Below are positions 7,641-16,130 of a stretch of 32,357 bases of DNA, one piece after another (the stretch's first letter is position 1; every line of letters begins with the position of its first letter). The notes under the pieces are model-generated. The model did no database searches. It had not been told where the DNA came from and saw only the letters and a program-made list of their open reading frames with translations. The stretch is from Ruminiclostridium sp. (GTDB lineage: Bacteria > Bacillota > Clostridia > Oscillospirales > Ruminococcaceae): contig JAGBLA010000185.1 in NCBI GenBank assembly GCA_017635675.1, positions 1 to 32,357 of the forward strand. Reading direction: 5' to 3'. The translations under genes were made by a program, and so were the position numbers.

Positions 7641-10304
7641 ATGAACAGTATTGATCTGAGCGGAAACTGGCAGCTCTATATAGACAAGTCGTGCGGTGAA
7701 AACATACCGCACGCATATAACGACGAGATATATCTGCCCGATACCCTATCTCACGCCCGAAAGGGCGAAAAGAGCAATGAGCGAGCCGAGGGATATCTTA
7801 CCGACCCGTACAGGTTTGAGGGTGCGGCATGGTTCGGACGCGAATTTACAGTCACAGCTGATATGGTTGACAAAGAGCTGTATCTGCTGCTTGAACGCAC
7901 AAGAATGACGGCGCTTTATGTTGACGGAGAAAAATGCGGGGAGTGCAATTATCTGTGTACTCCGCACGTTTACAGGCTGCCGGAGCTTGACACGGGAAAG
8001 CACAGGCTGGATATTTGTGTAAAAAACATAGGCTACCCGACAAAGGGCGGTCACATGACATCTCCCGATACGCAGACAAACTGGCTTGGTATCACGGGTG
8101 AGACAGCACTGCTGATAAGACCGCGTATTCACATTGACGGGATAACCATACTCTCGGAAACTTCTCCCGAAAGGGTAGTATTCTCCTGTACCGCAACAGG
8201 CGACTGTGAGGCGTATATCACTGTTTCCGGCAGTACAACGCATACTGTCGCACTGAAAAAAGGGGTGAACACGGTATCCTATGTGCCGGATAAGCCTCTG
8301 CCGGTATGGGACGAATTCTCACCGAACGTACTGACGCTCATCGTTTCGTCGAACGCAGAGCGTCAGACTGTTGATTTCGGGATACGCACGCTTGAGACCA
8401 AGGGAAGAAAGCTGTATGTCAACGGAAGGGAAACATTCCTGCGCGGAAAGCATGACGGTATGATATTTCCGCTTACGGGATATGCTCCGACAGATACCGA
8501 AAGTTGGCTTAGGGTGATGAAGACCGCTAAGGAATACGGTATTAACCATTATCGGTTCCATACCTGCTGTCCTCCCGATGCTGCTTTCAGAGCCGCGGAC
8601 ATTCTCGGTATCTATATGCAGCCGGAGCTCCCGTTCTGGGGAACCATTCAGGACGAGATGAACGATGAACAGCGCTATCTTGCCGACGAGGGTTCGCGCA
8701 TACTGAAAGAATTCGGAAGTCACCCTTCGTTTGTCATGATGTCGCTCGGAAACGAGCTGTGGGGCAGCAAGGAGATAATGAACGACCTGCTGGCGCGGTA
8801 TAAAAGTGAAGACAACAGACACCTTTATACCGACGGCTCTAACAATTTTCAGTTCATGCCATGCGTTCTTGAAAACGCTGATTTTCTGAGCGGAGTGCGG
8901 CTTTCCCGAGACAGGCTGTACCGCGGCTCATACGCTATGTGCGATGCTCCGCAGGGCTTTATACAGACCGATGAGCCGAATACAGCGCATTGCTATGACG
9001 GGATAATCGTACCGGATATGCCCGGTGAAGCCGGTAAGGGCGGAAAGATACTGATACAGTACGGCACGGGTGTAAAAGAAGTTGAAGCCGAGGGTGGAGA
9101 AGCGTTTATCCCAGAAGTACCGGTCATATCACATGAGGTGGGTCAGTATGAAACATACCCCGATTTTACAGAGACAGAAAAGTACACCGGCGCATTAAAG
9201 GCTGAAAACCTTGCGATATATAGGGAAAAAGCTGAAAAGAAAGGCTTGCTGAAATTCTCTGACAGTTTTTTCCGCGCTTCCGGAGCACTTGCGGCAGACT
9301 GCTACAAGCGTGAGATAGAAGCGGCACTCAAAACGAGTGAGCTTTCGGGGTTCCAGCTACTTGATATACAGGATTTTACAGGGCAGGGAACAGCTCTTGT
9401 GGGAGTTCTGAATTCGTTCATGGAGCCGAAGGGTACCGTAACTGCCGAACAGTGGCGTCAGTTCTGCGCTCCGTCTGTCATAATGGCGGAGTTTAAAAAG
9501 TTCGTTTTCTCACAGAGCGAGGAGATCACTTTCGGTATCACGCTTTTCAATACCGATTCTGCGTTTTCCGCGGAACGTGCAAGCTATACTATCGAATGTG
9601 ACGGTTCGATAGAGCTGTTCGGTCATGTTGCGGTACAAAGCGGTAAGCGTGTAAACAGGCTCGGAAGTATAGTATTCAAGCCTGAAAACCTTAAAAAAGC
9701 GCAGGTATTCACGCTCAGACTATCGGTAGAGGGTACGGAAATCTGCAACTCCTATGAATTCGTGGTTTATCCCGATATAGATATTCAGATCACCCGTGAC
9801 AGTATAGAATATGCAGGAAGAACGGTAAACATCGTGCATACTGTTGACGAGGCGGAAAAGGCTCTTGGTGAAGGCAGACACGTTCTGTATGTTCCCGATG
9901 CGGGCGGTAAGACCGAGGGTACTTATTGCACGGATTTCTGGTGCTATCCTATGTTCAGATCAATATCGGAGAGCGTGAACAAGCCTGTTCCGACAGGAAC
10001 AATGGGACTGCTTATAGATACGGAGAGTGGATATTTCAGCTCGTTCCCGACCCATGAGCATTCTTCCGCGCAATGGTTCAGTCTTGTTATGCACAGTCAT
10101 TGCGAAGACCTGGACGGTACTGATATCGAGCCTGTGGTATGGGTGATAGATAATCCTTACCGTGCAAAGCGTTTCGGTATGCTTTACGAGATGAATACGG
10201 CGGGCGGAAAGCTTACCGTCTGCACATCACGATTATGGGAGATCTCCGACAGACCCGAAGTAAAATGGTTCGCCGCAAGTATTCTGGAAAAATTGATCAA
10301 TTAA
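7641..10304 (+). CDS. Glycoside hydrolase family 2 protein
   Basis: An 887-residue GH2 enzyme without a visible signal peptide, so probably cytoplasmic. A jelly-roll sugar-binding domain comes first (about 1-170, containing GAAWFGREFTV), then an immunoglobulin-like domain (about 170-260), then the TIM barrel. The barrel contains HYRFHTCCPPDAAFRAADILGI and SLGNELWG with the expected acid/base Glu372; SHEVGQYETYPD carries Glu499 as the likely nucleophile. About 250 further residues follow the barrel. Family activities include beta-galactosidase, beta-glucuronidase and beta-mannosidase, and I cannot choose among them. GGAGG lies just before the ATG, 9 nt after pfkA, so the two share a transcript. 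A strong terminator follows. Confidence 0.85.
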   Translation: MNSIDLSGNWQLYIDKSCGENIPHAYNDEIYLPDTLSHARKGEKSNERAEGYLTDPYRFEGAAWFGREFTVTADMVDKELYLLLERTRMTALYVDGEKCGECNYLCTPHVYRLPELDTGKHRLDICVKNIGYPTKGGHMTSPDTQTNWLGITGETALLIRPRIHIDGITILSETSPERVVFSCTATGDCEAYITVSGSTTHTVALKKGVNTVSYVPDKPLPVWDEFSPNVLTLIVSSNAERQTVDFGIRTLETKGRKLYVNGRETFLRGKHDGMIFPLTGYAPTDTESWLRVMKTAKEYGINHYRFHTCCPPDAAFRAADILGIYMQPELPFWGTIQDEMNDEQRYLADEGSRILKEFGSHPSFVMMSLGNELWGSKEIMNDLLARYKSEDNRHLYTDGSNNFQFMPCVLENADFLSGVRLSRDRLYRGSYAMCDAPQGFIQTDEPNTAHCYDGIIVPDMPGEAGKGGKILIQYGTGVKEVEAEGGEAFIPEVPVISHEVGQYETYPDFTETEKYTGALKAENLAIYREKAEKKGLLKFSDSFFRASGALAADCYKREIEAALKTSELSGFQLLDIQDFTGQGTALVGVLNSFMEPKGTVTAEQWRQFCAPSVIMAEFKKFVFSQSEEITFGITLFNTDSAFSAERASYTIECDGSIELFGHVAVQSGKRVNRLGSIVFKPENLKKAQVFTLRLSVEGTEICNSYEFVVYPDIDIQITRDSIEYAGRTVNIVHTVDEAEKALGEGRHVLYVPDAGGKTEGTYCTDFWCYPMFRSISESVNKPVPTGTMGLLIDTESGYFSSFPTHEHSSAQWFSLVMHSHCEDLDGTDIEPVVWVIDNPYRAKRFGMLYEMNTAGGKLTVCTSRLWEISDRPEVKWFAASILEKLIN

Positions 10305-10315
10305 TGACAAAGACT

Positions 10316-10351
10316 AAAAACAGTATGGGTGAAAGCCTATACTGTTTTTTT
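10316..10351 (+). terminator. Rho-independent terminator after GH2 gene
   Basis: A 12-bp stem (AAACAGTATGGG with CCTATACTGTTT, one G-U pair), loop TGAAAG, followed by a run of T that continues the stem's 3' arm to 10351. It ends the pfkA-GH2 transcript. Confidence 0.92.
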
Positions 10352-10404
10352 GTTTATTTATACTGCCTGAGAAGATACACGGAAAATTTTTATATAAATG
10401 CTTG

Positions 10405-10433
10405 TCATAACACGTACATTATCGGAATATATT
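10405..10433 (+). promoter_or_regulatory. Candidate sigma-E-type promoter for sipL-spoIVA
   Basis: TCATAAC (10405-10411), 14 nt, AATATATT (10426-10433). The spacing equals that of the mother-cell sigma-E consensus (KMATATT-N14-CATACAHT). The -35 matches 5 of 7 positions and the -10 matches 6 of 8. No good sigma-A promoter was seen in this gap. Both genes are under sigma-E in well-studied spore formers, which fits, but the match is imperfect. Confidence 0.42.
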
Positions 10434-10444
10434 TTGGTTGACAG

Positions 10445-10471
10445 GGCATGTTCAGTCCTAACAGACATGCC
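10445..10471 (+). other. Hairpin in the sipL 5' leader
   Basis: A perfect 7-bp inverted repeat, GGCATGT (10445-10451) and ACATGCC (10465-10471), with a 13-nt loop. It ends 9 nt before the GGAGGT ribosome binding site at 10481-10486. It could stabilise the transcript or affect translation. No T-run follows, so it is not a terminator. Confidence 0.5.
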
Positions 10472-10491
10472 GGAATATACGGAGGTACATT

Positions 10492-12036
10492 ATGGAACTT
10501 AAACTTGATAAAGAACCGGTATTGCTTACCGAAACAGTGTCCGACGGTCAGGCAGAACAGAGTGTTGAGCTTGAATATGTCCTGCCGGATTACTACCCGG
10601 ATATTTTCAAGCTGCTCAAATGCACGCTCACTCCGCGCGTCGTATCGTACAGTGTTTCCGACAACAAGCTGTTTATTGACGGAGTTGTGTATGTCAAGGT
10701 TCTGTACATCGGTGACGGCAGCAGCGAGATAAATGTTGTTGACCAGCGGACTACATACTCAAAGACGATAGAGCTATCCCGTGCAGTGAGAGAGCCTGTT
10801 GTCAGCATTTTTCCCTCTGCCGAATACTGTACCGCAAGGGCGGTGAGCGGAAGACGCGTAGATATCCGCGGCGCGGTAAGTCTTAAAGTACGGGTGAGCG
10901 GAGTTTATGAAAGCGAGCTTCTGTGCGGCGCAGAGGGAATGGGTGTTGAAGTCAGCACCCGCAGCATCGGGATATGCGACGACAGGCTCAGCGGCGGCTC
11001 ACAGTTCATTGTCCGCGAGGATATAGAAACAGGCGCTGGCGGCGGCATAACCGCGGTCATATCCTCCGAGTGTACGGCGGTCGTCAGCGATACAAAGATC
11101 ATTGCCGACAAGGTCGTAGTAAAGGGCGAAGCGAATATCAAAGCCCTGTATGTTATAAAGAACAGCTCCGGTGAGTCGTCGGTGGAGGTCATGGAAGCGT
11201 CTGTACCTCTAAGCCGCATAGTGGACATGAACGGAGTGACCGATTCGCATATAATAACCTCCGAGCTGGATATAATGGATCTTTCCCTTGATGTCAAGCA
11301 GGACGAGAGCGGCGAGAACCGCACATTCGCCTGTGATATGACTGTTGACTGCAAGGTGAACGCTTACAGAGAAACGCAGATAAAGCTTGTAGATGACCTG
11401 TACTCAACTGACTATGAGTCTTCATTTACGGTAACTCCCGTAAAGCTCGAAAGCGCTCCGAGAGCTGTGACAATACAGCAGAGCATAAAGACTGACGCAC
11501 AGTACCCCGACGGCATCATAGGCGAGATATACGACGCGCAGTGCATTATAACAGGTATCACGGTAGGTGCCGCCGATGACGGGAATGCGAAGATAAATGT
11601 CCGCACTCTTTTCCGCATGACAGGAAGATCGGATGACGGCACGCCGATAGTTATCGACAAAAACGAGAGTGTGGATTTAAGCACAGCTGTACCGTCGGGA
11701 GATACACTTACAGTTTCGCCCTGTACCTATGTTTCCGGGGTCAGCTATGGGATAACCGGAGATAACACCGTTGAGCTTCGTGCGCAGATAAATGTGATAG
11801 GTAACGCGTGCCATGCCGATACCGTGAACGCGGTCAACGAGATAACCGTGAACGAGGATAAGCCGAAACAAAAGGATAAGGATTACGCTTTGCGGCTGTA
11901 TTTCGCAGATAAGGGTGAAAGAGTCTGGGACATATCCAAGCGGTACAATACCTCAGCTGCGGCGATAATCGCCGAGAACGAGCTTGACGGGGAAGCGTCG
12001 GAAGTCACGGGAATGATACTGATTCCGATAGTCTGA
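10492..12036 (+). CDS. sipL: SipL-type spore coat morphogenetic protein (DUF3794 + LysM)
   Basis: A 514-residue protein. The N-terminus (VELEYVLPDYYPDIFKLLKC...) and later repeats of the same type are DUF3794 domains. The last 50 residues (YFADKGERVWDISKRYNTSAAAIIAEN...) form a LysM domain. This architecture is that of SipL of Clostridioides difficile, which binds the coat ATPase SpoIVA through its LysM domain and anchors the coat to the forespore. Here spoIVA follows 32 nt downstream, which supports the assignment. GGAGGT precedes the ATG. No signal peptide or membrane segment, as expected for a mother-cell cytoplasmic protein. Orthology is inferred from architecture and context. Confidence 0.85.
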   Translation: MELKLDKEPVLLTETVSDGQAEQSVELEYVLPDYYPDIFKLLKCTLTPRVVSYSVSDNKLFIDGVVYVKVLYIGDGSSEINVVDQRTTYSKTIELSRAVREPVVSIFPSAEYCTARAVSGRRVDIRGAVSLKVRVSGVYESELLCGAEGMGVEVSTRSIGICDDRLSGGSQFIVREDIETGAGGGITAVISSECTAVVSDTKIIADKVVVKGEANIKALYVIKNSSGESSVEVMEASVPLSRIVDMNGVTDSHIITSELDIMDLSLDVKQDESGENRTFACDMTVDCKVNAYRETQIKLVDDLYSTDYESSFTVTPVKLESAPRAVTIQQSIKTDAQYPDGIIGEIYDAQCIITGITVGAADDGNAKINVRTLFRMTGRSDDGTPIVIDKNESVDLSTAVPSGDTLTVSPCTYVSGVSYGITGDNTVELRAQINVIGNACHADTVNAVNEITVNEDKPKQKDKDYALRLYFADKGERVWDISKRYNTSAAAIIAENELDGEASEVTGMILIPIV

Positions 12037-12068
12037 GATAAATCATAATGCACGAAAGGGAAGATACA

Positions 12069-13541
12069 ATGAACAGATCAATTTACTATGATATTTCGCA
12101 AAGGACTGAGGGAAATATCTATATCGGTATAGTCGGACCCGTACGTTCGGGAAAATCAACTTTTATCAGCAAATTTATGCAGACTATCGTTATACCGAAC
12201 ATCGAGAGCAGCTTTCGTCGTGAGCGGGCGGTAGATGAGCTCCCGCAGTCAGCGGCGGGAAGGACGATAATGACCACCGAGCCGAAATTCGTTCCCGAGG
12301 AGTCGGTGTCGGTCAAGCTCGATGACAGTACATACATGAACGTGCGGCTGATAGACTGCGTTGGGTATATAGTTCCCAGCGCTATCGGCTATATTGAGAA
12401 CGAGCAGCCGCGCATGGTCATGACACCGTGGTTCGATACCGAGATACCATTCAATATGGCTGCGGAGGTAGGTACCCAGAAGGTCATTAATGAGCACAGT
12501 ACCATAGGTCTTGTCATAACCACCGACGGCAGCATCACCGATATTCCGCGCGAGGAATACGAGGAAGCCGAAAAACGTGTAATTGACGAGCTCAACAATA
12601 TCAATAAGCCGTTTGCGGTGATACTCAACTGCCGCGAGCCGGAAAGCGAGGAGAGCAGAGCTCTCGCAGAAAGACTGTCCGAGGAATACGGCAAGCCTGT
12701 CATGCCGCTCAACTGCACCGAGATAGGGGAGAAAGAGGTAAAGCAGATACTTACCGAGGTGCTTTTACAGTTTCCCGTGAAAGAGATCTGCATAAGAATG
12801 CCGAAGTGGGTGAACGCGCTTGACAAGGATCACTGGCTGAAAAAGGAGCTTTTCGCGGCAATAAAGAACGCTGCGTCGGGAATAACTTCGGTAGGCGAGA
12901 TAAAGCAGATAACAGGAAGCATTTCCGACGAAAACATCGAAGATTGTTCCGTCGAAGAGATAGACCTCGGCAAAGGTGCAGGATACATATCCTTAACGCT
13001 CAAAAGCGACCTTTTCTATAAGATACTCGGTGAAGCCACGGGGCTGGAGCTTCACGATGAGGCTGATCTTATGCCGTGTATGATAGAGCTCGCGTCAGTG
13101 AAGAAACGCTATGAGAAAGTAAAGAACGCACTTGACGAGGTTCAGGCTACGGGCTATGGCATAGTAATGCCGGATATAGGCGAGTTAAGTCTTGAAGAGC
13201 CCGAGATAGTCAAGCAGGGTGGTAAGTACGGAGTGCGTCTGCGTGCGCACGCACCGTCGATACACATGATGTCGGCGGATATCGAGACCGAGGTCTCGCC
13301 GATAGTAGGCTCGGAGCGGCAGAGCGAGGAGCTGATACGTTATCTGCTCAATGAATTTGAGGAGGATCCGATAAAGCTCTGGGAAAGCAACATCTTCGGG
13401 AAATCGCTGCATGAGCTTGTGAACGAGGGTCTGCGCAACAAGCTGTTCCGTATGCCCGCGGACGCGCGCTCGAAGCTCCGCGAGACGATAGAGCGCATAA
13501 TCAATGAGGGCTGCGGCGGACTTATCTGCATTATACTATGA
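12069..13541 (+). CDS. spoIVA: Stage IV sporulation protein A (coat morphogenetic ATPase)
   Basis: A 490-residue SpoIVA, close to the usual 492. In the mother cell it binds and hydrolyses ATP and polymerises into the base layer of the spore coat on the forespore outer membrane. The N-terminus, with YYDISQRTEGNIYIG and Walker A GPVRSGKST (23-31), and the C-terminus GGLICIIL, where the protein contacts the membrane through SpoVM in Bacillus, are both intact. I start at 12069, with AGGGAAG upstream, because the family begins at this point. An ATG 21 nt earlier would add residues not found in relatives. The gene follows sipL directly. Confidence 0.96.
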   Translation: MNRSIYYDISQRTEGNIYIGIVGPVRSGKSTFISKFMQTIVIPNIESSFRRERAVDELPQSAAGRTIMTTEPKFVPEESVSVKLDDSTYMNVRLIDCVGYIVPSAIGYIENEQPRMVMTPWFDTEIPFNMAAEVGTQKVINEHSTIGLVITTDGSITDIPREEYEEAEKRVIDELNNINKPFAVILNCREPESEESRALAERLSEEYGKPVMPLNCTEIGEKEVKQILTEVLLQFPVKEICIRMPKWVNALDKDHWLKKELFAAIKNAASGITSVGEIKQITGSISDENIEDCSVEEIDLGKGAGYISLTLKSDLFYKILGEATGLELHDEADLMPCMIELASVKKRYEKVKNALDEVQATGYGIVMPDIGELSLEEPEIVKQGGKYGVRLRAHAPSIHMMSADIETEVSPIVGSERQSEELIRYLLNEFEEDPIKLWESNIFGKSLHELVNEGLRNKLFRMPADARSKLRETIERIINEGCGGLICIIL

Positions 13542-13545
13542 AAAA

Positions 13546-13573
13546 ACTCCCGGTTTCATCGGAAACCGGGAGT
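13546..13573. terminator. Bidirectional terminator between spoIVA and the convergent small gene
   Basis: A 12-bp perfect stem, ACTCCCGGTTTC with GAAACCGGGAGT, loop ATCG. On the minus strand it is followed by TTTTTT, a canonical terminator for genes transcribed leftward. On the plus strand CTTGTTATTGTTTTT follows, a weaker tract ending the sipL-spoIVA transcript. It begins 4 nt after the spoIVA stop. Confidence 0.9.
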
Positions 13574-13577
13574 CTTG

Positions 13578-13748
13578 TTATTGTTTTTCGCTTGTCGTGA
13601 GCTTTGGAAATACCTTTCTGGTAATTCTTCGGTTCACATCTGTGAAAGGCGTTTCGCGCTGAATGATGACCCTGTCGTTGACGATAAGATTTGAGGCATA
13701 GAGCATCAGTATGCTAAGCAGGTTTTTGAAACGCTTTATTGAATTCAT
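13578..13748 (-). CDS. Small basic protein of unknown function
   Basis: A 56-residue frame MNSIKRFKNLLSILMLYASN... rich in Lys and Arg, with one short hydrophobic stretch (about 9-22) that is borderline for a membrane segment. AAGGTGA lies about 8-10 nt upstream. An alternative ATG at 13778 would add 10 residues. The stop lies a few bases before a strong leftward terminator, which suggests that a real transcript ends here. I do not recognise a family. It could be the last gene of the transglutaminase-DUF308 run or an independent small gene; no clear promoter was found in the 88-bp gap before it. Confidence 0.5.
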   Translation of the reverse strand: MNSIKRFKNLLSILMLYASNLIVNDRVIIQRETPFTDVNRRITRKVFPKLTTSEKQ

Positions 13749-13836
13749 ACACAGGTCACCTTTCCTTTCATTTACCATAATAACAGCCTTTTGTGAAAAC
13801 TGTATGAAAATGGGCGGAGAAAGTGTTGAAAGTCGG

Positions 13837-14469
13837 TCATTTCGGCTGAATGTCTATTATTGAGGTTTCGGTAGGCTGCTGATACTTTCCGCTCTTTTTA
13901 AGCTTTCCTCGCCTTGACATCATTCCGAATATCGCGATAATGTCAAGCACAGCTTCAAACAGCACTGCGATGCCCATTATTAGCGAGATCAGTTCTCCGA
14001 AAATATTGGGGTAGATGCAGATAAGTATTCCGAATATGATCACTGCAAAGGACGCTATGAACAGCACATACCACTTGTCCGCACCGAGATTTTTGATTAT
14101 GAGTGCTCTGCGGCAGTTGACGATACTTTCTATCAGTATAAGCGCACCGATTATTATAGCGAGGAGGTTTTGCAGCGCTTCAGCCTGGACTATGAAAGCG
14201 ACGCCTATTATAGTGATCAGAACTCCCGTGGTAAGTCCGCGGCGAAAGCTGTACGGGCGGTTATTGGTGATAAACGCGATAAGGTCGAACACGCCGTAGC
14301 ATACCATAAGCGCACCGACCACGATGAAAAGTATGCTTGTGGTCATGTCGCGGTATAGGATAAGGAATACGCCGATAACAAGCTCGACTACCACCTGGAA
14401 TATAAGCGGTACCCGGGTCTCCTGTTCCGATTCTTCGATCACGACTGTAAGGCTTTTTTCTTCATTCAT
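13837..14469 (-). CDS. DUF308 (HdeD-type) membrane protein
   Basis: A 210-residue protein with a short charged N-terminus (MNEEKSLTVVIEESEQE), about six hydrophobic helices, and a polar tail. Repeated helix pairs such as VVELVIGVFLILYRDM, ILFIVVGALMVCYGVFDLIAF and GIAVLFEAVLDIIAIFG match the HdeD/DUF308 family. E. coli HdeD is linked to acid resistance, but the function of Firmicutes members is unknown. The start lies 12 nt after the stop of the transglutaminase-like gene, with a GGGGGA ribosome binding site, so they share a transcript. Confidence 0.85.
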   Translation of the reverse strand: MNEEKSLTVVIEESEQETRVPLIFQVVVELVIGVFLILYRDMTTSILFIVVGALMVCYGVFDLIAFITNNRPYSFRRGLTTGVLITIIGVAFIVQAEALQNLLAIIIGALILIESIVNCRRALIIKNLGADKWYVLFIASFAVIIFGILICIYPNIFGELISLIMGIAVLFEAVLDIIAIFGMMSRRGKLKKSGKYQQPTETSIIDIQPK

Positions 14470-14481
14470 ATCGAGTCCCCC

Positions 14482-16110
14482 TTATTTCCTGATATTCCTG
14501 AGCGCATTTATGACTGCAAGTATCGCAAGTCCGATAAATACAGCGGAAACCACGATAAGGAAAATGGCAGACAGCCTTCTTCCCGTAGTGGACGATGCGT
14601 CAAGAGCCGCACGCTGTTCCGCGGTAAGCTGGTCGGAGGCGGCATTTCCGCCGGGACGTCCGAGACGGGAACTTCGGGTATTTGCGGTAACCGCTGTGCC
14701 GTCGATGTTCTGAGCTTCGGGTTCATCATCATCGGTCAGGGCGATAACTCCTTCCATAGCGGATATATCCGACATTGGGTATTCGTTTTCTGTAAAAACA
14801 GCGCTTTTGTATTCATTGCTGTCATCGTATGTATAACTTGCGCTGACAAGAGTCATTTTATCGTAAAGTATCCGCATTTCGCTGAAACAGTCGGTTTCAT
14901 GCTTTTCCTCGGGTATTTCCATGACCTTGCTGAATTTTTCGCTTATGGTATCGTATCTGTAAATCGTCTTGTCTGTGCAGATATACAGCTCGTTTTCATA
15001 ACCGAAGCTGTATTTCGGAAAATCGTTGCCGGGGAGACTGATGATCTCGCGGTCACCGCTGTATGTTGCTCTTATTATTGCGTTTGAGTAAATATCAACG
15101 AAATACCAGTTGCCGTTGATATAATTCATTTTTGAATAACACAGAATATCGGGGTCATCGGAAGAAAAGAATTTATCCGAGAAAGCACCGGACTGTCCCG
15201 AAGTCGGCACAGCTTTTAGCTTGCGCGGGTTCACGCTGTTGGATAATTCCCAGTCCGGGTGTTCGGTTTTCTCAATTTCCTCGTCGCTTTTCAGAAAGTT
15301 GGAGAGATATGCTGCTCCGATATCCCGTGTGTCATTGTTGAGATCCCACATGACAGTATATCCGTCTTCAAAAGTATAATCGTCCCATGTAGGGTCTGCG
15401 TGATACCATTTTCCGTCGATCCTGAGCATTACCCATTCATGATCAATGCTGTCGCTTTCTACGGTCACGGCAGGGATACCGCTGTCGTTGAGAAGTATCG
15501 CGTACAGTTTCGCATAAGCTGCGCACACTGCTTTTTCGTCGCGGAGAAGACCGACAAATGTGTATATATCATTTCCGCCGCTGTTGATCTCTTCATCGGT
15601 AGGATAATCGGCGGCGGATATGATGAATTCATACAGTACAAGCGCTTTTTCCGCGTCCGACATACCGTATTTTACGAGAGATCTTGCGTACTGATATCTT
15701 TCCTCAACAAGTCTTCGATCCTCGTTCAGAAGATCAATATCGCATTTCCCGCCGTCCGTCAGATATCTGTCATTATATATCAGCCTTGCGCCTTTAATGG
15801 CACCGGACGTATCCGTGTCGATCATTGTATTAACAATTGTTTCGCTGTAATTACTGATAGTGATGCTTCCTATATCGCCGTTTATGAAAAGGAAAAGCGA
15901 GTAAAGATCGCTGTACGCGTCATTTCCCGATACTCCGTAATCGGCAAGCGAAACATAGGATTCACCGCTTTTCAGCGCTGCGCGGTAATCATCGAGTATT
16001 CTGTTCAGCGTTTTGGTTGGGATATCCGATCTTATATCCAAAGCCGCGGGGCATACGCTCATACAGCAGCATAGAATGACCGCGGTCAGAAAAGCGGTGA
16101 GTTTTTTCAT
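14482..16110 (-). CDS. Membrane-anchored transglutaminase-like protein
   Basis: A 542-residue exported protein. A signal peptide (MKKLTAFLTAVILCCCMSVC) opens it. A transglutaminase-like core near 190-240 has a Cys-His-Asp triad visible in KAVCAAYAKLY, SIDHEWVMLRI and WYHADPTWDD. A region of about 250 residues follows, then a low-complexity Ser/Thr/Arg stretch. A C-terminal helix (LSAIFLIVVSAVFIGLAILAVINAL) with a basic tail anchors the protein with the enzyme domain outside. Such domains act as proteases or peptide cross-linkers; the target is unknown. GGAGG precedes the start, 20 nt after argF, with no terminator between. It may therefore be read from the arginine operon, although its role looks unrelated. 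Confidence 0.85.
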   Translation of the reverse strand: MKKLTAFLTAVILCCCMSVCPAALDIRSDIPTKTLNRILDDYRAALKSGESYVSLADYGVSGNDAYSDLYSLFLFINGDIGSITISNYSETIVNTMIDTDTSGAIKGARLIYNDRYLTDGGKCDIDLLNEDRRLVEERYQYARSLVKYGMSDAEKALVLYEFIISAADYPTDEEINSGGNDIYTFVGLLRDEKAVCAAYAKLYAILLNDSGIPAVTVESDSIDHEWVMLRIDGKWYHADPTWDDYTFEDGYTVMWDLNNDTRDIGAAYLSNFLKSDEEIEKTEHPDWELSNSVNPRKLKAVPTSGQSGAFSDKFFSSDDPDILCYSKMNYINGNWYFVDIYSNAIIRATYSGDREIISLPGNDFPKYSFGYENELYICTDKTIYRYDTISEKFSKVMEIPEEKHETDCFSEMRILYDKMTLVSASYTYDDSNEYKSAVFTENEYPMSDISAMEGVIALTDDDEPEAQNIDGTAVTANTRSSRLGRPGGNAASDQLTAEQRAALDASSTTGRRLSAIFLIVVSAVFIGLAILAVINALRNIRK

Positions 16111-16130
16111 ATTTTCCTCCGTGCCGGGAT

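Noticed and set aside
15259..16074. Long plus-strand open frame opposite the transglutaminase-like gene
   Set aside because: Antisense to a gene with a signal peptide and catalytic triad; it shows no protein features of its own.
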